A stretch of 64,000 nt of DNA, taken from NCBI RefSeq assembly GCF_902497785.1, contig NZ_CABVHK010000001.1, positions 519,830-583,829 of the forward strand, written 5' to 3'. The position numbers and the translations under genes are program-made. Below the pieces are notes generated by a model. It had not been told where the DNA came from and did not search any database. It saw nothing but the letters and a program-made list of their open reading frames with translations. How positions within the stretch are numbered: position 1 is the first letter of the stretch; each line of letters begins with the position of its first letter. This stretch comes from Pseudomonas fluorescens. Its GTDB lineage: Bacteria > Pseudomonadota > Gammaproteobacteria > Pseudomonadales > Pseudomonadaceae. Shown here in pieces: positions 54,859 to 63,834 of this stretch.

Positions 54859-54872
54859 TGAAACCGGTTTCA
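54859..54872. promoter_or_regulatory. PtxS operator of ptxS
   Basis: TGAAACCGGTTTCA, identical to the site at 53615. It lies 53 bases before the ptxS start codon, fitting negative autoregulation. Confidence 0.92.
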
Positions 54873-54944
54873 GAAGACACCAAAAGCGAATACCCAGTCA
54901 AGTCCTCTGATCGAGATTGTCCGACAATGGCCGACGGGCGGAAC

Positions 54945-55553
54945 TCACATCAACACGCTCAACCAGGCCGATCCCAGCAACAAAAGAGCCATGCAGCGAT
55001 TGAAACCCAGCATCGCCCGAGGCGTGTGCAACCAGCGCGAGGAACTTGCGCCAAGCAGTGCCCAGAACCCCAGGCACGGCAGGGAAATCAGGAAAAACGC
55101 CAGCGACAGGAGCACCACGTGATTCATCCGCTGCTCGCCGCCACCGGCGAACACGCTGACAACCGCCAGCGCCATCATCCAGGTTTTCGGGTTGATCAAT
55201 TGCAGGCTGGCGGCGCCGGCCCATCCGAGCCGGGCGTCGGTGTTCGTGGTGTCGACGCCCCGCGCCGGTGCGCTGAAAATCTGCCAGGCCAGGTAACTCA
55301 GCCAGCCGACGCCAATCCACTGCATCGCGGTTTGAACCGTGGGCAACGTGGTTAACGAAGACCCGGCCCCGCTACCGACCAACAGAACGATGGTCGCCGC
55401 GCTGGCACAGGCACCGAAGATGATCGGCACCGAGGCCGCCAACCCGTAGCGGGCGCTGTTACTCAACACCAGAATGTTGGTCGGGCCGGGCGTGATCGAG
55501 GCCACGAAGGCAAACAACAGGAAGGGCAACAACGTTGGAAAAGACGACAGCAT
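54945..55553 (-). CDS. LysE-family exporter
   Basis: 202 residues, about six transmembrane helices. The motif ITPGPTNILVLSNSARYGL (about residues 20-38) and the later QLINPKTWMMALAVVSVF are LysE/RhtB family signatures. These carriers export amino acids or related compounds. GGAG lies 11 bases before the ATG at 55553. It is 53 bases after the AraC-type gene on the same strand, suggesting local control by that regulator. Confidence 0.88.
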   Translation of the reverse strand: MLSSFPTLLPFLLFAFVASITPGPTNILVLSNSARYGLAASVPIIFGACASAATIVLLVGSGAGSSLTTLPTVQTAMQWIGVGWLSYLAWQIFSAPARGVDTTNTDARLGWAGAASLQLINPKTWMMALAVVSVFAGGGEQRMNHVVLLSLAFFLISLPCLGFWALLGASSSRWLHTPRAMLGFNRCMALLLLGSAWLSVLM

Positions 55554-55606
55554 CGCGGGCAAACTCCAATGAAGATCATTGCAGCCGATCTTCACAATCC
55601 CACGCC

Positions 55607-56446
55607 TCAGCTGTCTGGAAGATTTGAGCAGTGCCTGCGGTACAGCGCCGGCGTCAGGCCATAAGCGCGCACGAACCAGCGGCCCAGATGGCTTTGGTCG
55701 GCAAACCCCAACGCCATGGCCACTGCCGCCGGTTGCTCGCCACGGGCCAGCATGCGTCGCGCCGTGGCCAGGCGCAATTGCACCAGATACGCGTGGGGCG
55801 CGATGCCATAAGCGGCTTTGAACGCGCGGGTCAGGCGGAAGCGGTCGACCCCCGTTGCAGCGGCCACCTGGTCGAGTCCGATGTCCTCGTGGGCATGGGC
55901 GTGCAGATATTCGCGAGCCTTTTGCGCGACTAACGGCAGACGCGGGTCCTCGCGATAACGGGCGCGCCAGTGCAGGTGCGTGGTCAGGCGTTCGAGCAAG
56001 CCGTCGAGAGCGGTCTGGCGGATGATCTTCAGTTCGCCCTGGTGCAGGGCCTGGAACGCTTGACTGGTCGCGCGGGCCAATCGGACGTCGGTGGCCAGCG
56101 TGTTGGCAAAACTCAACTGACAGCCGTCGGGCGCGTTGTCGAACACCGCGCCGAGTTCGTGCTTCAACCACTGCGGATCGAGGTAGAGCATGCGGTAGGT
56201 GAAGCCATCGACCGTCGGCGCCTCGCCATCGTGAATGTCGCCCGGTTCGAGCAGAAACACCTTGCCCGGCGTGCTCTGATGCTTCGCTCGCCGGCAATTG
56301 AATTGCTGAACCCCTTGCTCGGTGACGCCCACCAGAAAACTGTCATGCCAGTGCGGATCGTAGGCGTGGCCTTCGAAATGCGCGCGCAGGGTCTCGATGC
56401 CGGTGTCGGTGTCCTGGGCCAGATCGATCCAGTTGTGCGATTTCAT
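55607..56446 (-). CDS. AraC-family regulator
   Basis: 279 residues. An N-terminal cupin-type sensor (about 20-110; HDSFLVGVTEQGVQQFNCRR, EPGDIHDGEAP) precedes a C-terminal AraC domain (about 175-275; IGLDQVAAATGVDRFRLTRA and GFADQSHLGRWFVRAYGLTP). The ATG at 56446 is preferred since AAGG lies upstream; the ATG at 56464 has none. Together with the downstream LysE exporter it forms a typical regulator-exporter pair. Effector unknown. Confidence 0.88.
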   Translation of the reverse strand: MKSHNWIDLAQDTDTGIETLRAHFEGHAYDPHWHDSFLVGVTEQGVQQFNCRRAKHQSTPGKVFLLEPGDIHDGEAPTVDGFTYRMLYLDPQWLKHELGAVFDNAPDGCQLSFANTLATDVRLARATSQAFQALHQGELKIIRQTALDGLLERLTTHLHWRARYREDPRLPLVAQKAREYLHAHAHEDIGLDQVAAATGVDRFRLTRAFKAAYGIAPHAYLVQLRLATARRMLARGEQPAAVAMALGFADQSHLGRWFVRAYGLTPALYRRHCSNLPDS

Positions 56447-56576
56447 GCGCTGCCTTCGGGACATGTTTGCAGCGAATTAAACGCTCACAACAGGGGTGAT
56501 GACTAGAACGTTTGTGCATCAAATGCGTCTGTGCGAATGCCGGAGCGGGGCGCTGTAGCACATGCAGCTGCGTGCG

Positions 56577-56598
56577 CCACTATCAGTTTTGTCAGTGG
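56577..56598. promoter_or_regulatory. CT-N12-AG dyad upstream of the FN3 gene
   Basis: CCACT (56577-56581) and AGTGG (56594-56598) enclose ATCAGTTTTGTC. The core CTATCAGTTTTGTCAG resembles las-type boxes. It shares ACTAxCAGTTxTG with the site at 21747. It lies 56-77 bases before the start codon. Confidence 0.45.
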
Positions 56599-56653
56599 TG
56601 TTGAAACGGGGGAGGGTGTTTGATGGTGCCATTGTTGAAACGGAGAAGATCCC

Positions 56654-58642
56654 ATGAGTCGGTTTACTTCTGAACCTGACGTTTCGCTAGCCGGCGTCAC
56701 GGCTTCTGAGCCCCGCCAGGCCGTGCAAATTTGTGCCCCGGGTAACGTGAGTGCCTGGCGGACCTCTGCAACCACCGCCATGTGTAGTTGGGATGAACCC
56801 TACTCAACGTGCGACTTGTGCCCGGACGCGGTGGGTTATGAAGTGATCGTGGAGGGAGTGAAAGTGTTCGAGGTAGTTCGGCCTCCTTGTGAGATCAATG
56901 GGCTGAAGGCCGATGTCGACTATATCCTGGAGGTTTACGCAAAGGCAGCGGGCGACAACCGCTCACAGTCCTCGCTTTGGCACCTCGGCACAAGTCCCGG
57001 GACGCCGGTTAACCTGCAGGTGCGGATGTTAACCCCGACATCGGCGTCATTGCGGTGGAGTGCGCCGACTTACGGTGCTCCAGCCTTCGATTATGTGATC
57101 GCTTGCAATGGGACGGTCATTAATTCGACTCGTGGGCTTGATTGTGTGTTGAACGAGTTACCGAGCGCCGTCGCCCCGACTTTTGAGGTTAGAGCCAGAA
57201 CCAACAGCTTGAATCTTTCCGACGCAGCCGATGCAACGCCTCCTGAACCACCAATCAATCTGGAAGTTGTCGCTACCACATCGTCGAGCGTTACCTTTAA
57301 GTGGGCTCCCGCGACGCCCACCGGGGTGATCGATTATGAGGTTTCGATCAACGAAGCAGTCGTCGATAATGTCACGCAAACCCGCTATGTGGCGCGTGAA
57401 CTTGTCGGGGGGGATTTCAGCTTTGCGGTAGCCTCGCGCGATGCAAATGGAAACGTCTCGGTCAAGAACGGACGGCGCACGCCTAACCCGGATTCCGAGC
57501 CACCCACGAGGCCGCCAGGGTTGAGATTGCTGTGTAGCACCTACACGTCGGTTACATTGGCCTGGGAGCCATCCACCGACAATCATGCGGTGGCGGGGTA
57601 TCGTTTCTACAGCCCGGACGGTACTCGTACCGATCTTCGAGAGACCTGTTTTACGATCCACCGCTTGCAAGCCGGAGTCGTCTACCACTGTCAGGTACGT
57701 GCCTTTGACGTCGCAGGTAACGTGTCTGAGGCCAGTACCATCGACGTGTCGCCTGCTGACAAAGTAGCACCGACCATGCCGACGAATCTGAAAGTCATCG
57801 ACGATACCCTCACGTACTTCAGGCTCGGCTGGGAGGCGTCTCAGGATAATATTGGAGTCAAAGGCTACAACGTCAGCCTCAAGACCCTGTCGGGAGAGTC
57901 AGTGTTGACGGACACTACGACTCAACTCAGTTATTGGGTGACGGATTATAAAAAGCTGGCACGTGACACTCTTTACATTTTTGAAGTGCGGGCTTTTGAT
58001 CAGGCCAATAACTTCTCTGCGTTTGCCGGCATGCCGGTGAGCACACCCTACTTCGCGACGATGGTACTGCTGGATCATCCCGCGTTGATTCCCGGAGGCA
58101 GCAAAGCGTTTTATTTGCGACTGGTTGACGGCTTTGGGCAACCGGTCGAGGGCACAGAGATTACGTGGGCTTCGAGTTCGAAACTGTTATTGGAGACGTC
58201 AAGCGGGAAAACCGATCAGTCGGGTATTTTAATGAACAAAGTGACCGTCGCTGCCGACGTTGGGACTTACAACGATCGATTCTCCATCACCGCAACCACA
58301 CAAACGCCGCTCAAGGTTCTGGCAAACTTGTATTTAGAAACCCGGGGTTTGCGCGTCACCAATACTCGGCCTCCCTATTTCTCCACGATAACCGTGTATC
58401 TGCTGGCGGTGGACGAGCAGGGAAATCCGCTGGCGGGAGCGGATGTAGAGTGGAGCACACTCTTGTCTGTGCGACTGTCCCAGACTCGAACCACTACGGA
58501 TCAAGAGGGAAAATCACACATTACGGCTACTCATACCAGCACGCCCGGTCAAGTCATGAACTCATACCCGTTTCGGGCGACAGTAAACGGCATTGTGTAC
58601 ACGTCTGAAGGAGTCTGGTTTGGCACTCCCGGCATACCTTGA
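56654..58642 (+). CDS. FN3/Ig-like multi-domain protein, no signal peptide seen
   Basis: 662 residues. About five FN3 modules fill residues 30-465 (for example TPVNLQVRMLTPTSASLRWS, PPINLEVVATTSSSVTFKWA, STDNHAVAGYRF, FDVAGNVSEAS), then two bacterial Ig-like (Big_1-type) modules (about 470-565 and 566-662; LVDGFGQPVEGTEITWASSS, VDEQGNPLAGADVEWSTLLS). There is no Sec signal, lipobox or transmembrane segment, so export, if any, uses another route. The first module has several cysteines (MCSWDEPYSTCDLCPDAVGY). The module style resembles the 21823 gene. GGAGAAGATCCC precedes the ATG. A surface or adhesin role is inference. Confidence 0.7.
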   Translation: MSRFTSEPDVSLAGVTASEPRQAVQICAPGNVSAWRTSATTAMCSWDEPYSTCDLCPDAVGYEVIVEGVKVFEVVRPPCEINGLKADVDYILEVYAKAAGDNRSQSSLWHLGTSPGTPVNLQVRMLTPTSASLRWSAPTYGAPAFDYVIACNGTVINSTRGLDCVLNELPSAVAPTFEVRARTNSLNLSDAADATPPEPPINLEVVATTSSSVTFKWAPATPTGVIDYEVSINEAVVDNVTQTRYVARELVGGDFSFAVASRDANGNVSVKNGRRTPNPDSEPPTRPPGLRLLCSTYTSVTLAWEPSTDNHAVAGYRFYSPDGTRTDLRETCFTIHRLQAGVVYHCQVRAFDVAGNVSEASTIDVSPADKVAPTMPTNLKVIDDTLTYFRLGWEASQDNIGVKGYNVSLKTLSGESVLTDTTTQLSYWVTDYKKLARDTLYIFEVRAFDQANNFSAFAGMPVSTPYFATMVLLDHPALIPGGSKAFYLRLVDGFGQPVEGTEITWASSSKLLLETSSGKTDQSGILMNKVTVAADVGTYNDRFSITATTQTPLKVLANLYLETRGLRVTNTRPPYFSTITVYLLAVDEQGNPLAGADVEWSTLLSVRLSQTRTTTDQEGKSHITATHTSTPGQVMNSYPFRATVNGIVYTSEGVWFGTPGIP

Positions 58643-58651
58643 CGCATGTGT

Positions 58652-59293
58652 TCAACCGAATAATCCCGCCGCGATGTTGATCGAAAAGCCCAATATCGCG
58701 GTGTTGAACAAAAAGCCGATCAGCGATTGCGCCAACACGATTTTTCGCAAGCCCCGTGTGGCCACTCCGACGTCCGACGTTTGTACCGCCACACCGATGG
58801 TGAACGAGAAATACAGGAAGTCCCAATAATTGGGCGTGGTCAAACCCTCGGCAAAGCGCAGCGCCGGGTCTTTGCCGTTCCAGGTGTAAAACAACCGTGC
58901 GTAGTGCACGCTGAAAATCACCCCTATCAGCAGCCATGAGCCGATCACGGTCAAGGCGGTGAACCCGTAATGCAGCAACTTGGCACTGCTTTGCAGGTCC
59001 TTGCTGCCGGCCAGTTCAAAGGTGATGGTCGCCAGGCTGGCAATCGCCGCGATACACACCACGAACAGCACCAGCCCGGCGTTCTCGTCCTCGACCTCGG
59101 CAATGCGTTTGACGTCCGGCGCCTTGGCCCGGGCCGTGAGCCAGAGCATCAGCACCAGGTACGTCCAGACCCCGGCATTCCAGCCGAAAAGAATTTTGCT
59201 GATGATCGAATCGGCGGGAACCAGAATGCCCACCGCGACGCCGAGCGTGGCAGCGGCGGACAGGCGCGGGTGGGTGCGGGCGAGGAGGGGCAT
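58652..59293 (-). CDS. DUF1345 membrane protein
   Basis: 213 residues with about five or six transmembrane helices. [24 protein letters not shown] (about residues 155-178) is the hallmark of DUF1345 proteins. Function unknown. It converges on the FN3 gene with nine bases between stops. Upstream lies the duplicated REP at 59343-59572, so it is not part of the efflux operon. Confidence 0.88.
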   Translation of the reverse strand: MPLLARTHPRLSAAATLGVAVGILVPADSIISKILFGWNAGVWTYLVLMLWLTARAKAPDVKRIAEVEDENAGLVLFVVCIAAIASLATITFELAGSKDLQSSAKLLHYGFTALTVIGSWLLIGVIFSVHYARLFYTWNGKDPALRFAEGLTTPNYWDFLYFSFTIGVAVQTSDVGVATRGLRKIVLAQSLIGFLFNTAILGFSINIAAGLFG

Positions 59294-59342
59294 GTGGACT
59301 CACTGAGGCAGAAGTCTGCCCACCATAGCCCAGGTAAACACG

Positions 59343-59572
59343 CTTTTGTAGGAGCTGCCGAAGGCTGCGATCTTTTGATAGTGATCTTGAAGAGCAACGT
59401 CAAAAGATCGCAGCCTGCGGCAGCTCCTACCGGGGGAGTGTCAGGTTTTCTACTGGCGTTCAGGCTTTTGTAGGAGCTGCCGAAGGCTGCGATCTTTTGA
59501 TAGTGATCTTGAAGAGCAACATCTAAAGATCGCAGCCTGCGGCAGCTCCTACCGGGGGGGTGTCAGGTTTTC
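59343..59572. repeat. Duplicated REP block, 108-bp direct repeat with 122-bp period
   Basis: Two direct copies (59343-59450 and 59465-59572), each an inverted REP pair of the AGCTGCCGAAGGCTGCGATC type plus GTGTCAGGTTTTC. The second copy ends inside the 3' end of the RND permease gene and contains its stop codon (59563-59565); the first carries a copy of that gene tail. Only a few bases differ (GTCAAAAG against ATCTAAAG). Confidence 0.92.
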
Positions 59573-62500
59573 GTGTGGCGCTTGCGCACCAGCTTCATCA
59601 CCACCACGAAGAATACCGGCACAAACACCACCGCCAAGGTCGCGGTGATCATCCCGCCGATCACGCCGGTGCCGATGGCCTGCTGGCTCGCGGAGCTGGC
59701 CCCGGTGGCAATCGCCAGCGGCACGACGCCGAGGATGAACGCCAGCGACGTCATCACAATCGGTCGCAAGCGCAGGCGCGCGGCTTGCAGCGTCGCGTCG
59801 ATCAGGTCGTGGCCTTCGTCGTACAGGCTCTTGGCGAATTCGATGATCAGGATCGCGTTCTTCGCCGACAGACCGATGATGGTAATCAGCCCGACCTTGA
59901 AGAACACGTCGTTGGGCATCCCGCGCAACGTCACCGCCAACACCGCGCCCAGTACGCCGAGCGGCACCACCAGCAACACCGAGGTCGGGATCGACCAACT
60001 CTCGTACAACGCCGCCAGACACAGGAACACAATCAGCAACGACAACCCGAGCAGAATCGGCGCCTGGCTGCCGGACAGTCGTTCCTGCAGCGACAACCCG
60101 GTCCATTCCTGACCCAAGCCTGCCGGCCCTTGCGCGACCAGCCGTTCGATTTCCGCCATGGCTTCACCGGTGCTGTGACCCGGTTTCGGTTCGCCGGAAA
60201 TGCTGATCGCCGGGTAGCCGTTATATCGGGTCAGCTGTGCCGGGCCCTGGGTCCATGTGGCCTGGACAAAGGCCGACAGCGGCACCATTTTTCCGGCATT
60301 GTTGCGCACGTGAATCTTCAGCAGGTCGGCGACCTGACTGCGCTGATCGCCTTCAGCCTGAACCACCACCCGCTGCATCCGCCCCTGATTGGGGAAGTCG
60401 TTGATGTAGGCCGAACCGACGGCGGTGGACAGCACGCTGCCGACGTCGGCGAAGGAAACTCCCAAAGCATTCGCCTGTTTACGGTCGACGATCAGTTGCA
60501 CCTGCGGCGCTTCGGCCAGCGCGCTTTCGCGCACGTTCATCAGGATCGGACTCTTCTCGGCAGCGGCCAGCAGCGCGGTGCGCGCCTGCATCAGCGTGGC
60601 ATGGCCGAGGCCGCCACGGTCCTGCAAGCGAAACTCGAAACCGCTGGAGGTGCCGAGGCCGTCCACCGGGGGTGGCAGGACCGAGAACGCCATGGCGTCC
60701 TTGATCTGGCTCAGCGCGATGTTGGCACGGTCGGCAATCGAACTGGCGGAATCGTCGCTGCCGCGCTCCGACCAGTCCTTCAGCGTGGTAAAGGCCAACG
60801 CCGCGTTCTGGCCGCTGCCGGAGAAGCTGAAACCGAGGATCACCGTGCTGTCGCCAACGCCCGGTTCGGTGGCGTTGTGCGCTTCGATCTGCTCGACCAC
60901 CTGCACCGTGCGATTCTTGCTCGCGCCCGGTGGCAACTGAATGTCGGTGATGGTGTAACCCTGATCTTCAACCGGCAGGAACGAGGAGGGCAGGCGGCTG
61001 AAGCACAGGCCCAGAGCGATCAACAGCACGCCGTAGATCAGCAGGTAACGACCGCTGCGTTTCAGCGCATACGCCACCCAACCCTGATAGCGTTCGCTCA
61101 AGCGCTCGAAGCCTTTGTTGAACCAGCCGAAGAAACCGCCCTTGGCGTGGTGTTCGCCCTTGGCAATCGGCTTGAGCAAGGTCGCGCACAGCGCCGGGGT
61201 CAAGGTCAGGGCGAGGAAGGCCGAGAACAGGATCGAGGTCGCCATCGACAGCGAGAACTGGCGGTAAATCACCCCGACCGAACCCTGCATGAACGCCATC
61301 GGAATAAACACCGCGACCAGCACCAGGGTGATGCCGATGATCGCCCCGGTAATCTGCTTCATCGCCTTGCGCGTCGCCTCTTTCGGCGACAGCCCTTCGG
61401 TGACCATGATCCGCTCGACGTTTTCTACGACGACTATGGCGTCGTCCACCAGAATGCCGATGGCCAGCACCATGCCGAACATGGTCAGCACGTTGATCGA
61501 GAATCCCAGCGCGAGCATGGTCGCGAACGTGCCCATCAGTGCCACCGGCACCACCAGCGTCGGGATCAGCGTGTAGCGGATGTTTTGCAGGAACAGGAAC
61601 ATCACCGCAAACACCAGCGCCATCGCCTCGACCAGGGTGTAAACCACTTTGGTGATCGAGACTTTGACGAAGGGCGAGGTGTCGTAGGGGATCTTGTATT
61701 CGACGCCCGCCGGGAAGTAGCGCGCCAGTTCATCCATCTTCGCCCGCACCAGCGTCGCGGTGCTCAGGGCATTGGCGCCGGGGGACAATTGCACGCCGAC
61801 GGCGGTGGACGGCTTGCCGTTGAGGCGCGTGCCGAACTGATATTCCTGGCTGCCGATCTCGACCCGCGCGACATCGCCGATGCGCACGGTGGAGCCGTCA
61901 GGGTTGGCCTTGAGCACGATGTCGGCGAATTCTTCCGGGGTCGACAACTGGCCTTTCACCAGAATGGTCGCGGTGATTTCCTGCGTGCTGCGGGTCGGCA
62001 AGTCGCCGATGCTGCCCGCCGAGACTTGAGCGTTCTGCGCGACGATCGCGGCGTTGACGTCAGCCGGGGTAAGGTTGAAACCGATCAGTTTCTGCGGGTC
62101 GATCCAGATGCGCATGGCCCGTTCGGCGCCGTACAGTTGCGCCTTGCCGACACCGTCCAGACGCTTGATTTCGTTCATCACGTTGCGCGCCAGGTAATCG
62201 CTTAGCGCCACGTCGTCAAGCTTGCCGTCGGTGGACGTGAGGGTGATCAGCAGGAGGAAACCGGCGGAGACTTTTTCCACCTGCAAGCCTTGCTGATTGA
62301 CCGCTTGCGGCAGGCGCGACTCGACGACTTTCAGGCGGTTTTGCACATCCACCTGAGCCATTTCCGGGTTGGTGCCCGGCTGGAAAGTCGCCTTGATCGT
62401 GGCGCTGCCGAGGCTGCTTTGCGACTCGAAATACAACAGATGATCAGCACCGTTGAGCTCTTCCTCGATCAGGCTGACCACGCTTTCGTCCACGGTCTGT

Positions 62501-62661
62501 GCGGAAGCGCCGGGGTACACGGCGTAGATTTCGACCTGCGGCGGCGCGACGTCGGGGTACTGCGCCACCGGCAACTGCGGAATGGCCAACGCGCCGGCCA
62601 GCAGGATGAACAGGGCCACCACCCAGGCGAACACCGGGCGATCGATAAAGAACTGCGGCAT
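59563..62661 (-). CDS. RND (HAE1) multidrug efflux permease
   Basis: 1032 residues, the AcrB/MexB type length. MPQFFIDRPVFAWVVALFIL at the N-terminus, the proton-relay motif GILVDDAIVVVENVERIM (adjacent Asp pair, about residue 405), NVLTMFGMVLAIG, and the second-half NDVFFKVGLITIIGLSAKNAILIIEF are classic. It exports drugs and solvents with the adaptor encoded just upstream (15-base gap). No outer-membrane channel gene follows, so it likely borrows one (OprM/TolC-like) from elsewhere. The C-terminus RKRHTKT ends inside a REP duplication. Confidence 0.95.
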   Translation of the reverse strand: MPQFFIDRPVFAWVVALFILLAGALAIPQLPVAQYPDVAPPQVEIYAVYPGASAQTVDESVVSLIEEELNGADHLLYFESQSSLGSATIKATFQPGTNPEMAQVDVQNRLKVVESRLPQAVNQQGLQVEKVSAGFLLLITLTSTDGKLDDVALSDYLARNVMNEIKRLDGVGKAQLYGAERAMRIWIDPQKLIGFNLTPADVNAAIVAQNAQVSAGSIGDLPTRSTQEITATILVKGQLSTPEEFADIVLKANPDGSTVRIGDVARVEIGSQEYQFGTRLNGKPSTAVGVQLSPGANALSTATLVRAKMDELARYFPAGVEYKIPYDTSPFVKVSITKVVYTLVEAMALVFAVMFLFLQNIRYTLIPTLVVPVALMGTFATMLALGFSINVLTMFGMVLAIGILVDDAIVVVENVERIMVTEGLSPKEATRKAMKQITGAIIGITLVLVAVFIPMAFMQGSVGVIYRQFSLSMATSILFSAFLALTLTPALCATLLKPIAKGEHHAKGGFFGWFNKGFERLSERYQGWVAYALKRSGRYLLIYGVLLIALGLCFSRLPSSFLPVEDQGYTITDIQLPPGASKNRTVQVVEQIEAHNATEPGVGDSTVILGFSFSGSGQNAALAFTTLKDWSERGSDDSASSIADRANIALSQIKDAMAFSVLPPPVDGLGTSSGFEFRLQDRGGLGHATLMQARTALLAAAEKSPILMNVRESALAEAPQVQLIVDRKQANALGVSFADVGSVLSTAVGSAYINDFPNQGRMQRVVVQAEGDQRSQVADLLKIHVRNNAGKMVPLSAFVQATWTQGPAQLTRYNGYPAISISGEPKPGHSTGEAMAEIERLVAQGPAGLGQEWTGLSLQERLSGSQAPILLGLSLLIVFLCLAALYESWSIPTSVLLVVPLGVLGAVLAVTLRGMPNDVFFKVGLITIIGLSAKNAILIIEFAKSLYDEGHDLIDATLQAARLRLRPIVMTSLAFILGVVPLAIATGASSASQQAIGTGVIGGMITATLAVVFVPVFFVVVMKLVRKRHTKT

Positions 62662-62676
62662 AAAAAAGCGTCCTGC

Positions 62677-63834
62677 TTACTGACCAGTCACCTGGGCAAG
62701 TGGAAGAGGGGTGTCGTCGATCTGCACTTTCTCGCCGGGCTTGGCGTGTTGCAGGCCTTCAATGACGATGCGGTCACCGGGCTTGAGGCCGCCGGTGACG
62801 ATCCAGCGATCGTTTTGCACGGCGCCCAGTTCGACCGGTTGCTGCCCGACGCGCAGGTCCGCATCGAGCAGCAGCACTTGCGCAACCCCGGCGCTGTCAC
62901 GCTGGATCGCCCGCTGCGGCACGCTGATGCCTTGCTGATTCACCGCTTGTTCCAGACGCACCCGCACGAAGCTGCCGGGCAGCAAGTCGAGGTCCGGGTT
63001 GGGGAATTCGCTGCGCACAATGATCTGGCCTGTGCCGGGGTCGACCGTGATGTCGGTGAACAGCAGTTTGCCCGGCAGCGGGTAAAGGCTGCCGTCGTCA
63101 AGAATCAACGTGGCTTTGGCCTGGCCCGCACCCACTTCCTTCAACTGACCGGAGCGAAAGGCGCGGCGCAGGTCGTTGAGTTCGCGGGTCGATTGCGTGA
63201 GGTCGGCATGAATCGGGTTCAGTTGCTGAATCAGTGCCAGCGGCGTGGTTTCGTTCTGCCCGACCAGCGCGCCTTCGGTGACCAGTGCGCGCCCGATGCG
63301 CCCGGAAATCGGCGCGGTGACAGTGGCGTAACCGAGGTTGAGTCTGGCCCGTTCGACCGCGGCTTTGTTGGCGGCGACGTCGGCGGCGGTTTGCCGAACG
63401 GCGGCGCGGGCGTTGTCGTAGTCCTGGCCGCTGATGGCGTTGCCTTCGATCAACTGCGCGTAACGCTGCTCTTGCAAGCGCGCCTGAAACGCATTGGCCT
63501 CGGCTTTGCGCAGGTCGGCTTCGGCGCTGTCCAGGTCAGCCTTGAACGGCGCCGGGTCGATACGAAACAGCACGTCGCCTTTTTTCACATCGCTGCCTTC
63601 GTGGAACACCCGTTGCAGCACCACGCCGGCGACCCGCGCGCGGACTTCGGCGATCCGTGGCGCGGCAATCCGCCCGCTCAATTCGCTGGTGATCGACAGC
63701 GGCCGGGCGTCGATGGTCTCGATGCGCACCGTGGCCAACGGCGGCGCCTCATCGGCGATCGAGGATTTGTCGCACGCGCTCAGCGTCAACGCCAGGGCAA
63801 GCAGGCTGAGCTTGGCAAGCAGATTCTTCGACAT
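62677..63834 (-). CDS. RND efflux periplasmic adaptor lipoprotein
   Basis: 385 residues. The lipoprotein signal MSKNLLAKLSLLALALTLSAC (Cys21) is followed by the membrane-fusion-protein layout: barrel-sandwich half VRARVAGVVLQRVFHEGSDV, helical hairpin (about 100-165; DLRKAEANAFQARLQEQRYA), second half VTAPISGRIGRALVTEGALV, then beta-barrel. It links the permease at 59563 to an outer-membrane channel. It is the first gene of the two-gene operon; the regulator is not within the window. Confidence 0.93.
   Translation of the reverse strand: MSKNLLAKLSLLALALTLSACDKSSIADEAPPLATVRIETIDARPLSITSELSGRIAAPRIAEVRARVAGVVLQRVFHEGSDVKKGDVLFRIDPAPFKADLDSAEADLRKAEANAFQARLQEQRYAQLIEGNAISGQDYDNARAAVRQTAADVAANKAAVERARLNLGYATVTAPISGRIGRALVTEGALVGQNETTPLALIQQLNPIHADLTQSTRELNDLRRAFRSGQLKEVGAGQAKATLILDDGSLYPLPGKLLFTDITVDPGTGQIIVRSEFPNPDLDLLPGSFVRVRLEQAVNQQGISVPQRAIQRDSAGVAQVLLLDADLRVGQQPVELGAVQNDRWIVTGGLKPGDRIVIEGLQHAKPGEKVQIDDTPLPLAQVTGQ

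Noticed and set aside
59560..62205. 881-codon open frame on the plus strand
   Set aside because: It is antisense to the RND permease, has shadow composition (rich in H, R, G, Q), no ribosome binding site and no recognisable domain. High GC opens the opposite frame.
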